From: a virus
Direction: 5' to 3' (one strand)
Length of the DNA: 21,811 bases
IMG/VR virus record: IMGVR_UViG_3300035670_001364
Span: 1-21,811 of that record
Both the position numbers and the translations under genes were made by a program. Each line of letters opens with the position of its first letter. Within the stretch, counting starts at the first letter, position 1. Under the pieces are notes generated by a model, which was not told the DNA's origin, made no database searches, and saw only the letters and a list, made by a program, of their open reading frames with translations. This document shows, in pieces, positions 8,276-18,200 of this stretch.

Positions 8276-8737
8276 ATGGATAACATGATTCAAGAAGACG
8301 GTATCAAGGCAACTGGTGCTGTACATATTCAACAATTTAACGCTGCTGGCGAATTGGTTCTAGAACACAAGGTGAAAAACCTAGTTGTTACAACTGGTAA
8401 AAACTATATCGCTGGTAAGATGATTGCAACTACTACTAACAACCCAGTCGCTATGACGCACATGGGTATTGGTACTGGTACTGCAACTGCAGTCGTTGGT
8501 GATACGGCTTTAGGCACTCAAACAGCTCGTGTTCTTTTGTCTGGCGCAGTTCAAGGTACTAACGACATTACTTACACTGCAACTTTCCCAGCTGGTACTG
8601 GTACTGGTGCGATTACTGAGGCTGGCGTGTTCAACGCTTCTACTGCAGGCACTATGCTTTGCCGCACAACTTTCCCAACTGTTACTAAGCAGGCTGGTGA
8701 TACTATCGCTATTACTTGGAAAGTAACTGTAAGCTGA
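8276..8737 (+). CDS. Putative virion structural protein, 153 aa
   Basis: A small, all-beta-looking protein rich in Thr, Ala and Gly, without signal peptide or membrane segment. It starts with a charged stretch, then 'NLVVTTGKNYIAGKM' (about 36-50), 'THMGIGTGTA' (about 61-70), 'GAITEAGVFNAS' and a final strand 'TIAITWKVTVS'. This 'GIGTGT...E.G.F......M..R..F..V.K..GD...I.W.V' pattern recurs in small structural proteins of many tailed phages, but I cannot name a T4 counterpart. It lies between the gp7-like and gp8-like wedge genes and has the best ribosome binding site in the window, so I infer a virion component made in fairly high copy, perhaps a baseplate or fibre accessory. Some similar sequences are annotated as tail-fibre pieces. 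The exact role is unknown. Confidence 0.65.
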   Translation: MDNMIQEDGIKATGAVHIQQFNAAGELVLEHKVKNLVVTTGKNYIAGKMIATTTNNPVAMTHMGIGTGTATAVVGDTALGTQTARVLLSGAVQGTNDITYTATFPAGTGTGAITEAGVFNASTAGTMLCRTTFPTVTKQAGDTIAITWKVTVS

Positions 8738-8780
8738 TATTTTCGTTTAATCTATATTATATTTTTACTGTCAATTCGGA

Positions 8781-8786
8781 TAAGGT
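8781..8786 (+). promoter_or_regulatory. Ribosome binding site of the gp8-like gene
   Basis: TAAGGT lies five bases before ATG 8792, in the 53-base gap after the 153-aa gene. The rest of the gap (8738-8780) is strongly AT-rich, but I see no convincing promoter octamer or terminator hairpin in it. Confidence 0.6.
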
Positions 8787-8791
8787 AAAGC

Positions 8792-11700
8792 ATGGCTAAT
8801 ACAGCATTAGTTAAAACAATTCTTCATAAGTCTCTCGCCGAGGGTGTTTATAGAGACCTAGTCACAAGAACTGGGTCGTATTATTACTTTCTAGGAAAAA
8901 CCCTCGGTTGGACTGATGAAGATAATCCACCATATCCAATTGACAGCTTAAAATATGAACACGATGTTCGTAATGAAATCATCACTCTGAAAGAAATCAG
9001 ACCTTCAGATATCGCTTTCGTTATTCCACGTAGAGAGTGGGTTGATAACGAATTGTATGATATGTATGACGATCAATATTGCGACGAGGTCATCGGCGTT
9101 GATATTATTTCTGGTGGTACAGGATATATTGATATTTACGATATCTCTTTATCCATTGAAGGTGGTGGCGGCTCAGGTGCAACTGCAGTTGTAACTATTG
9201 TTGAAGATGGGGAGATTGCAGGTATTACTCTCACTTCTAGGGGTTATGGATATAATGCAGAACCAACTATCGTAATTACTTCTTCTTCTGGTTCAGGTGC
9301 GGTGCTAAAACCAAAAATTGGTATTTCTTCAACTGGAAAACAGAAAATTGAAGAGGCTGCGTTTTATGTGGTTACAGACGAATATAATGTTTATAAGTGC
9401 CTAGACAACAATAATAATTCTAGATCTACTGTAAAACCAACAGGTACGGCTTTAGACCCATTTGAAACTAGCGACGGATATATCTGGAAGTTCATGTACA
9501 ACATTCCAATTAACCTTCGCAACAAATTCTACACTGATGAATATATCCCTGTTGTATCAGCGCTGACTAATCACTTCTATTCAAACGGTACAATTGATAA
9601 CATCTTTATCGCGAACCGTGGTAAGAACTATACATCAGCCACTGTTTCCGTTTTAGGCGATGGTTACAGAGAAGCTGATCCAATTTACGTTACTGGCGCA
9701 GCTGTTGTACAACAAGGTACTGGTTACCAGACTCCATCTATTATTTTTAGCGACCCTGTAACTGGGGCTTCTCCATTTACAGTAGTTAGCCCATTAACCC
9801 TTGGCCAGAAAGTTTTTAACTCAGATAAAGACTTCTATGAGGTCATGACGCCTGGTACAACTACAACATATGAACCAAACCATCGATTTGGTACAGTGTT
9901 GAATGGAACAGCAGCTTTAAGATATATCGGTTCAACTTTAAAGGGTTCTGTAACCACAGTTAACCCTAAAAATATTACTAAAATAACTGTAACAACTGGC
10001 GGTGCTGGTTATTTAACACCGCCAACAGTTACAATTTTAGACGGTACTGGCACTGGCGCGCAGGCAACCGCAGTCATTGGAACGTTTAACCTGTCTGATG
10101 TTATTGTAACTAACGGTGGTTCCGGATATCTAACTCCCCCAGTATTAACTGTATATGGTGGTGGTGGAACTGGCGCGCAGGTTCAAGCTATATTAACTGG
10201 CGGCACCATCACAGACGTTATGATGATTAACCAAGGTTCCGGATACACATCAGCGCCAACTATCCTCGTTGAAGGTTCTGGTACTGGTGCAGTTCTAACT
10301 CCAGTTATGTCTGGTTCTCCAGTCACTGAGATTATTGTAACTAATGGTGGAGCTGGTTATACAAGCCCAGTTGTAACTATAACTGGTGGTAGTGGCGCTG
10401 CGGCTTCTGCAACTGCAACTGTTGAAACTGGGGTTATTAGCGACATCTCGTTGAGAGGTTCTATCAGAGATGTGATTATTGTTAACTCTGGTTCTGGTTA
10501 TTTGACACCACCTGATGTTAATATTACAGGCGATGGTACTTTTGCTGTTGTTAAATCTAAAATTTATCAAGATAAAGTAATTTCAACATACGTTATTAAC
10601 GCTGGTTATGATTACGTTCTGCCACCAACAGTGACATTTGGTACACAATATTCTTCATTTAGCGAAGTATATACTAACGACCAATTGTCTAATGGTTCTA
10701 ATTTATACACAGTAGTTCAAGCTGGTGTGACTGGTTCTTCTGAACCGACGCACAGTACTGGTACAGTTGTCACTTCTCCAGCTTGGAACGCAAACACAAC
10801 GGTTGTAGCAAATCAAACTGTCTATGTATCAAACAGAATGTATAAGTGTTTGAACGGTGGTTTGACTGGTTCTTCTGAACCGACGCACAGTACTGGTACA
10901 GTAATGAACGGTGCTGTTAATTTACAGTACATTGGTATTCCAGCATCTCTTAGAAGAGATGGAGAAACTGCAACTGGTTATGCCGTTCTAAGATACGGTG
11001 CAGGGTATTCAGAAACACCAAAGGCAACATTTATTGATGCCACTGGTAAAGATGCCGAAATTGGTTTTTACACTGCTAAATCCGAAGCAAAAATTACTCC
11101 AATCGTTGCGAATGGTCAGCTAGTTTATATCGTGGTTGATGATCCAGGTGTTGGATATACTAAAGCTGAATTGACAGTTTCAGGCGACGGTGTTGGTGCT
11201 TCTTTGCAAGCTGACCTTTCTCTTGGCGCGATTTCTTCTCAGCAAGCGAATAATGAAATTTTAACACCAGAAGGTACAATTGACGCCATCGCTATTATTT
11301 CTGGCGGTTACTCGTATGGTGTTGCGAACATTTCAATCTATGGCGATGGTGAAGGCGCCGAGGCAGTTGCTGTCATTGACCCAGACACTAAAGCGATTAA
11401 GAAAGTTAATATCGTAAATAGAGGTTCTGGATATACATGGGCTGACGTAATTATTACTGGCAACGGTAATGGCGCGTCGCTAAGAGCTATTGTTTCTCCA
11501 TTCGGCGGGCACGGTAAAAATGCCCCTGAAGAATTATTTGCAACTTCTTTAATGTTGTATTCAAATATTTCTACCGACTTAAACCAAGGCGTGGTTGTTT
11601 CTAACGACTATCGTCAGGTTGGTATCATTAAAAACCCACGTGTGTTTAATGGATTGGAAGTTTTCCAAGGAACTGTTGGTTCTTGCTGCTATATCGTTCA

Positions 11701-12190
11701 AGCACCTATTGACACCACAAAGTTCAAACGCGACGATGAAGTTTACGTTGAGCGAACAAATAATCCAAGTATTGTTTGGGAACCAACTCAATACGTTTAT
11801 CTTGGCGACTTCTTATATTATGAAGATAGAATTTACACGGTGGTTGTTTCTGGTTTAACAGGTTCTGTACCACCAACTCACATGACTGGTACTGAGAAAA
11901 ACGGATTCTGTTCTCTAACATATGTTGGATCAACAAAATCTAAGAAAAGATATCGTATAGTTTCTATCACTCCATCTACTGCGCTTGTGCAATCGTTGGA
12001 CAACGATATTCCAGGAAACAGTGACGTGTTTATTAATACTCAATATGTAACATATAATTTCACTGCAACAACTATCGGTTACCCGACAGTGGATAAATAT
12101 TCTGGACAGATGATGTATATTGACAATAAACAAGGGTTTACACCTTCTGGCGACGAAACAATTACTCTTAGAACGATTATTAATTTCTAA
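8792..12190 (+). CDS. 8: Baseplate wedge protein, T4 gp8-like, expanded by beta repeats
   Basis: An 1132-aa protein built on a gp8 frame; T4 gp8 is 334 aa. Matches to T4 gp8 appear in order but far apart: 'PPYPIDS' and 'FVIPRREW' in the first 90 residues (T4: PPYPTDS, AVIPRRDW), a 'VYKCLD' strand and 'DGYIWKFMYNIP' at about 190-240 (T4: VYRCLD, DGYVWEYLFEIP), and 'SGQMMYIDN...ETITLRTIINF' at the C-terminus (T4: SGEMIYMEN...EEINILFTF). Between them are many glycine-rich 'GSGYT' beta repeats (densest at about 395-616) and four 'G.TGSSEPTH..GT....' modules. In T4, a gp8 dimer supports the wedge periphery beside gp7 and gp10. The repeats probably form an added peripheral beta structure; that is inference. 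No frameshift or stop interrupts the gene. Confidence 0.82.
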   Translation: MANTALVKTILHKSLAEGVYRDLVTRTGSYYYFLGKTLGWTDEDNPPYPIDSLKYEHDVRNEIITLKEIRPSDIAFVIPRREWVDNELYDMYDDQYCDEVIGVDIISGGTGYIDIYDISLSIEGGGGSGATAVVTIVEDGEIAGITLTSRGYGYNAEPTIVITSSSGSGAVLKPKIGISSTGKQKIEEAAFYVVTDEYNVYKCLDNNNNSRSTVKPTGTALDPFETSDGYIWKFMYNIPINLRNKFYTDEYIPVVSALTNHFYSNGTIDNIFIANRGKNYTSATVSVLGDGYREADPIYVTGAAVVQQGTGYQTPSIIFSDPVTGASPFTVVSPLTLGQKVFNSDKDFYEVMTPGTTTTYEPNHRFGTVLNGTAALRYIGSTLKGSVTTVNPKNITKITVTTGGAGYLTPPTVTILDGTGTGAQATAVIGTFNLSDVIVTNGGSGYLTPPVLTVYGGGGTGAQVQAILTGGTITDVMMINQGSGYTSAPTILVEGSGTGAVLTPVMSGSPVTEIIVTNGGAGYTSPVVTITGGSGAAASATATVETGVISDISLRGSIRDVIIVNSGSGYLTPPDVNITGDGTFAVVKSKIYQDKVISTYVINAGYDYVLPPTVTFGTQYSSFSEVYTNDQLSNGSNLYTVVQAGVTGSSEPTHSTGTVVTSPAWNANTTVVANQTVYVSNRMYKCLNGGLTGSSEPTHSTGTVMNGAVNLQYIGIPASLRRDGETATGYAVLRYGAGYSETPKATFIDATGKDAEIGFYTAKSEAKITPIVANGQLVYIVVDDPGVGYTKAELTVSGDGVGASLQADLSLGAISSQQANNEILTPEGTIDAIAIISGGYSYGVANISIYGDGEGAEAVAVIDPDTKAIKKVNIVNRGSGYTWADVIITGNGNGASLRAIVSPFGGHGKNAPEELFATSLMLYSNISTDLNQGVVVSNDYRQVGIIKNPRVFNGLEVFQGTVGSCCYIVQAPIDTTKFKRDDEVYVERTNNPSIVWEPTQYVYLGDFLYYEDRIYTVVVSGLTGSVPPTHMTGTEKNGFCSLTYVGSTKSKKRYRIVSITPSTALVQSLDNDIPGNSDVFINTQYVTYNFTATTIGYPTVDKYSGQMMYIDNKQGFTPSGDETITLRTIINF
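9974..10638 (+). repeat. Array of glycine-rich 'GSGYT' beta repeats in the gp8-like gene
   Basis: About six units of roughly 35-40 codons each carry the pattern 'I..I.V.N.G.GYL.PP.V.I..G.GTGA.A.A.V..G'. The turns read GGAGYLTPP, GGSGYLTPP, QGSGYTSAP, GGAGYTSP, SGSGYLTPP and then a degenerate GYDYVLPP. DNA identity between units is modest, so the duplications are old or codon use has drifted. Further single units lie before and after the array (about 9110-9300, 9600-9760 and 10980-11480). Confidence 0.85.
10728..10767 (+). repeat. 40-bp direct repeat, copy 1
   Basis: This stretch is identical base for base to 10863-10902. It begins TGACTGGTTC and ends TGGTACAGT, and encodes the TGSSEPTHSTGTV module. 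The offset is 135 bases, exactly 45 codons, so the duplication keeps the frame. Confidence 0.9.
10863..10902 (+). repeat. 40-bp direct repeat, copy 2
   Basis: Second identical copy of 10728-10767. Two diverged protein-level relatives of the same module lie at about 9850-9950 (EPNHRFGTVLNG) and 11850-11930 (TGSVPPTHMTGTEKNG). Confidence 0.9.
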
Positions 12191-12191
12191 G

Positions 12192-12199
12192 AATAAATA
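12192..12199 (+). promoter_or_regulatory. Possible T4-type late promoter
   Basis: AATAAATA matches 7 of 8 bases of the T4 late consensus TATAAATA. It lies in the 43-base gap before the giant structural gene and would give a leader of roughly 25-30 bases that still includes a purine-rich AAAGAG site (12220-12225). Similar octamers occur inside genes in this AT-rich DNA, so specificity is weak. Confidence 0.35.
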
Positions 12200-12233
12200 A
12201 TAAACAGTTATAACTTCTTAAAGAGAACGAAGA

Positions 12234-15200
12234 ATGGCACTTGACTTTAATACCGAACCGTACTTTGACGACTATTCCGCGGAGAAAGATTTCTACCGAA
12301 TTCTTTTCCGCCCGAGCTATGCGGTTCAAGCCCGTGAATTAACGCAAATTCAGACTATCCTGCAAAATCAGGTTACAAGATTTGGCGATCACGTATTCAA
12401 AAATGGTTCACAAGTAATTCCTGGTTCTGTTAATGCAGATAATCAGGTACACTTCATTAAACTTGAACAGTTTACTGGTACTATTGACGTTACAACTTAT
12501 ATTGAAACATTCAAGAATAAGATTGTAACTGGCGAAACTTCTGGTGTTAAGATGCGCGTGTTGGATACTACTGCGCAGGCTGATATCATTTCAGAGAATT
12601 TCGACGTTCCTACCCTTTACTGTAAAGTTGAGGGTACAGCTTCTGATAATACGACTAACCGTCTATTACCTGGCGAAAACATTATCGCATATGAAGAAGA
12701 TAACCAGATTTCAACAAACTTTATTTTAACTGAAGATCAACTCGGTGATATTACTGCAGTTGTTCGTATTCTTGGTGATGCTGGCGAGACTGGCACAACT
12801 TATCAAGGCGATTCTTCTTCTGACGTTTTAGGTTATGCTTATAGCGTTGAAGTGAAAGCTGGTATTTATTACATTGATGGTATTTTCGTTAGAAACGATG
12901 ACCTTAAAATGTACGCAGGTCGTTTTACCAACACTCCTTCATGCCGTGTTGGTTTTAAAGTTTCTGAAGAAACAGTTGCCCCAGAAGATGACGACTCTAT
13001 CCTAGACAACGCGACTGGTTCTTACAACTTCGCAGCCCCAGGTGCCCACCGTTGGCAAATCAAATTATCTCTTGTCAAACTTCCATTAGTTGCAACAGAC
13101 GCCATTCGTTTCGTTGAGCTTCTTCGCGTTGTTGATGGTCGCATCCAGCATAAGATTGATAAATCTTCATATGCTGAACTAGAAAAAACTCTAGCGCGTA
13201 GAACATATGACGAGTCTGGTAACTACGAAGTAAATAAGTTCAAACTATCTGTTCGTGAGCACTTAAACGATGGTACTAATTTTGGCGTGTATCAAGAACT
13301 TATCGGTGCACCACAAGACGGTATTACTTATGGTAACGACGACAACTTTGTTTTAGTCGTCGATCCAGGTAAAGCCTACATTCAAGGTTACGAAATTGAA
13401 TCTACTACTTCGCAGTTTGTAACTTTAGATAAAGCCCGTGAAATTAATGGTGAAGAAAACAACCACGTTGCGCGACTAGACGACAGTCCTATTGGATTGA
13501 GCGTTGGTAATTGGGTTAAAGTTAAAAACCTATTCCAAACTCCAGATATTACTAACTTTGAAAAGGTATATCTTGTAAAGACTCTTTCTACTGCAGGTAA
13601 TGCACCTGTTGCCTCTAATATCATCGGTACAGCTCGCGTTAAGTCTATTCAATTACATTCAGCTGATTATACTGCTGGTGTAAACACAGACTACAAACTT
13701 GGTCTGTTTGATATTAAGATGTACAGCGGTTATTCTTTTGAAGGTGATGTTAAGAGTATTACTGGTATTGGTGCAACTAGCACTAACCCATTTACTTGCG
13801 ATGCGTCTCCAATACTAAACCCGCTGATCGGTTCTGCAACATCTAGCACTGCATCAACAACAGTAACTGGTGTTGGTACTAACTTCCAGTCTTCTTTAAA
13901 GGCTGGTGATGTTTTATACTTGAACAATACATACGTTGGTCAAGTATCTTCAGTAACTAACAACTTAACTCTAGTTTTAACTGCCAACGCTGCAGCTTCT
14001 GTTACTGGTGGTACTGTTGGTCAATTTACTGCACCGCTACAAGACCCATCATACGAAACCCTATTGTTCCCAATCGGTTATACTACTGTTAAAACATTAC
14101 GTGGCCAAGACCAACTTGGTGGTGATACTGTTAAGTCTTCTTCTATCGTTGTTCGTCGTAAGTTCCCTAACTCTTCAACTGCGATTAATAAAGTTTCTTT
14201 TGAAATTACAACAACTAATGAAACTTTCTTATCTGACTCTGATCTATCAAACTTCTTGTTGATTGATAACGCGACTCACCTCCCTGTAAATATTACAACT
14301 GCTAACATTACTTTTGACAACGACGCTCTTAGAAAGCGTGTTGACTTTGCTGGTGTTAACAATGGTAGCTTCTATCTTGTTGCATCTGTACAACAACAAA
14401 ATAGCGCAGCGCAAGAAAAGACAAAGGTTCTAAAAGACACTTGGGTTGAAACGATTGTTGGTAAGAAATTAGTTTCAGCTTCTACAGTTGAACTTAGAAA
14501 AGCAGACGCTCTTCGTTTAAAGAGTGTTCGTATGACTCCTGGAAATTACACAGCATACGACACCAATAACTCTATTGATATTACTGAGCGTTATACTTTA
14601 GATAACGGTCAAAGAGCTACACATTATACAAACGCTAAACTTATTCTGAAGCCAGGATATCAAGCACCTTCTGGCGCTCTAAGCGTTGAGTACGATTGGT
14701 TTGAAGTTACTGCAGCGTTTGGTAATTATTTCTCTGTAGATTCATACGCTAGTGTTCCATATAAAGACATTCCATCGTTCACAATTACTGATCCAGCTAC
14801 TGGTAAGAAACGCGAGACATGTTTGTCTGATGTGTTAGACTTCCGTCCAATTTTAGATGGCGAAAATACATTCACTCCTGAAGTTCCTAAAATTGGTTCT
14901 GATGCACAAGCACCAGTGGCGTATTACCTTGGTCGCCGTGATAAGATTGTTCTAGACTCTATTGGTCGCTTCAATGTTATCAAAGGTGTTCCAGCGGCAA
15001 TTCCACAAGAACCAGAAGACCCTAAAGAGGGTATGGTTCTAGCTTCTCTAATTATTCCACCATACACTAAAACTGTAAGCAACGTTGTTATTTCTCAAAG
15101 AGATAACCGTCGTTACACAATGCGTGATATTGGTAAATTAGACCGTCGTATCGCTAACCTTGAGTATTACGTTACTCTTAACTTGTTAGAAAAAGATACT

Positions 15201-18200
15201 GCAACTATGCAAATCAGAGACACATCTACTGGTTTGGATAAGTTTAAGAACGGTTTCATCGTTGACCAATTCACTGGTCACGGTATCGGCGATGTTAAGA
15301 ACGTAGATTATCGCGTTGCTGTTGATTCTTCAACACGAGTTCTTCGCCCAATGCACTTTACAACTGCCCTAGAAATTGTTGAAGATCTAGCTTCTGGTGG
15401 CGACCGTGCGTTTAAGGGATATAAAAAGACTGGCGACTTAATCACTCTACCTTTCACTGAATCTGACTTTATTTTTAATAACAACGCAACACGCGCTATG
15501 GACATTCAAGCCATGGCCATGGGTGCACTAAAAGGTCAAATCAACCTATTCCCAGAAGGCGACAACTGGAAATCAGTTGACCGTCGACCAGACTTAGTTG
15601 CTATTGACGATAACAACTATGATGCTATTCAATTCTTGGCAGCTGAAGCTGGTGTAACTGGTACTAAGTGGAACGAATGGCAGACTAACTGGACATCTGT
15701 AACTTCTTCTACAAACAAGAGCGAGTCAAGAGTTTGGGACGGCAACATCTTAGTTACTGGTTACGAAACTACAATTACCAATTACAGCGGTTATGATTAC
15801 AGAAGCGGTATTAACACTTCTCTATCTTCTACTGTAAACGCACAAGACTACGGCGATCGCGTGGTGGATATGTCTTATATCCCTTACATGCGCGCAAGAC
15901 CTGTTACATTCTATGCACAAAACCTAAAAGCTAAGACACAATTCTGGCCATTCTTCGATAACATTGATGTTAAGAATTATGTTCAACCTGCAGACAGCTT
16001 CATCGTAGAGCGTACAAGTAACACTCTAATTGACTTTAACTTCAACAATATCATTGGTGGTATTCTTGCGGATGATCCAAGAAGAGCATACAAGGGTAAG
16101 ATTGAACCATCGTTCTCTGTTGGCGATGTTGTAACTAACCCCTTACACACTGCAGTTAGCGTCCAGTCTATTACTAACTTAACTGGTACTGGTTACCAAT
16201 TCACTCTAGTGGTCGCAGATACTTCTAACATTGCAGTTGGTCACCACGTTATGTTCTATAACATGGACAACCACAATGCGTATAACGTTAAAAACCTAGA
16301 CGATTTACAAGATAACCAAAACATTCCAGCAAGTATCGGTATCTCTAATACTGCAGCGATGTCTAAAGAACTTAACCTTAAGAAGTTTAAAGTTATCGCG
16401 ATCTCTGGTCAACAATTAACATTAGCTAATATTGACGGTTCTGCCATTGATGCGTTCAGTTCTTATAGCACTGGTTCTTACACTCAAAGTAAGACTGGTA
16501 TGTTGTACCGTCTACGTGCTTCTGGTGTTGTTGTGTCTGGTGGAGAAATTATTTCTTCTGACTCAATTGGACCAATTCAGCAAGAAATTAAAGTAGTTAA
16601 CATCAAGAACGGTTTTGGTGTTGGTGATATGTTACAAGGTACTGTTAACATCGGCGGCACAACTGCGCTTAACGTTGTAGACGTTATCTCTATTAACGGT
16701 AACTCTTCAGCCTCTATTGCTTCTACAATGAAGAAGCCTGGTGATGATGTTATTACTGACGCTGATGGCGTTGCAGTTGGTGTATTCTATCTTCCAGAAA
16801 CAGACGAGCTATCTTTCCGTACTGGCGAGCGTGTATTTAAGTTGACCGATAACCAATCTAATAGCAATTCTTTCTGGGATTCTATTGGTTCTACAACTTA
16901 CTATGCGCAAGGTATTTCTCTAAGTAAAGAACGTACTATTGTTTCTACAAGAAGCGCAGTATTTACTCAGGCTGATACATACGAAGACACTCAGTCTCTA
17001 CCACCAACTCGCAGAACAACTACAAGTTCTAGAATTATTTACCAATACCGTTATGACCCTCTTGCTCAAACGTTTACTGTTTCTTCAGCAGGTGGTGTGT
17101 TTGTAACATCTCTAGATTTATATTTCTCTAAGGTTGGCGTAAGACCAATTTCTGTTGAATTAAGAAATACTGATAACGGTGTTCCTTCTTCTAAGATTAT
17201 TCCTTTCTCTGAAGTTACGCTGAACCCATCAGAAATTAATGTTTCTACTAACAGCTTAACAGCGACAACGTTTAACTTTAAGTCTCCAATCTATCTACAA
17301 GAAGGTGAGACATATGCGTTCGTTGTTAAGTGCGACGAACCAGGAAGCCAAGTTTATGTTTCAGAAATGGGACAAGTTGATATGGTTACTGGTAACACTA
17401 TCGCTGGCCAGCCATTAACTGGTTCTCTGTATGCTTCTCAGAACGCAAAAGAGTGGGAAATTCACGCTCTTCTAGATATCAAATTCAATCTTAAGAAAGC
17501 TAAGTTCCAAACTAATTCTCAAGCGGAAGTTTTACTAAAAGCTGTTCCTCCACTAGACGTTACACTGACTAATAACCCGTTTGAGATCACTCCATGGACT
17601 AACCTAGTTCGTGTATATTTCCCGAACCACGGTTTCTTGGCGAATGAATTAGTTTCTATTAGTGAAGTTGCCGATGGTTACTACGGTACAGCTAAAGGTT
17701 ACGTTGGTATTCCTGCAGCTCTATTAAATAGAACTCATACTGTAAGCGCTTCAGGGTTAGAAAGAGATTCTTTTGTAATTGATTTAACTGTAACTGATTC
17801 TGGCGGTAACTACTTACTGCAAGGTGCTTCTACAAGTACAACTTCTAACACTATCGGTACTGGTGCCAAGACTTTCACAGTAGGTACTGGTCTTGGTTAT
17901 CTTGCTGGCGATATGGTTACTGTAGAATATTCTTCTAGCATCTATATGACTGGTTCAGTCACAAGTTACAGCGGTACATCTCTTGTATTGAACATCACTA
18001 CAACCGTTGGTTCTGGTACATATGCTTCTTGGAAAGTTAAACCAGAATACATTAAAGGTGAATACGGTGGAACTACTGTTCGTTGCTCTAGAAGCATTAA
18101 GATGGACTCAATGTATTTGAAGACTTCCGATCTATCTTTCCAAGAAACAAAGATTGATTATTATATTCAAACTGAAGGTGAAGACAAAGTATTCTCAGAG

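Noticed and set aside
9974-10638. The repeat field as a CRISPR array or other non-coding repeat
   Set aside because: Units are in frame, conserved at protein rather than DNA level, and lack constant repeats with unique spacers.
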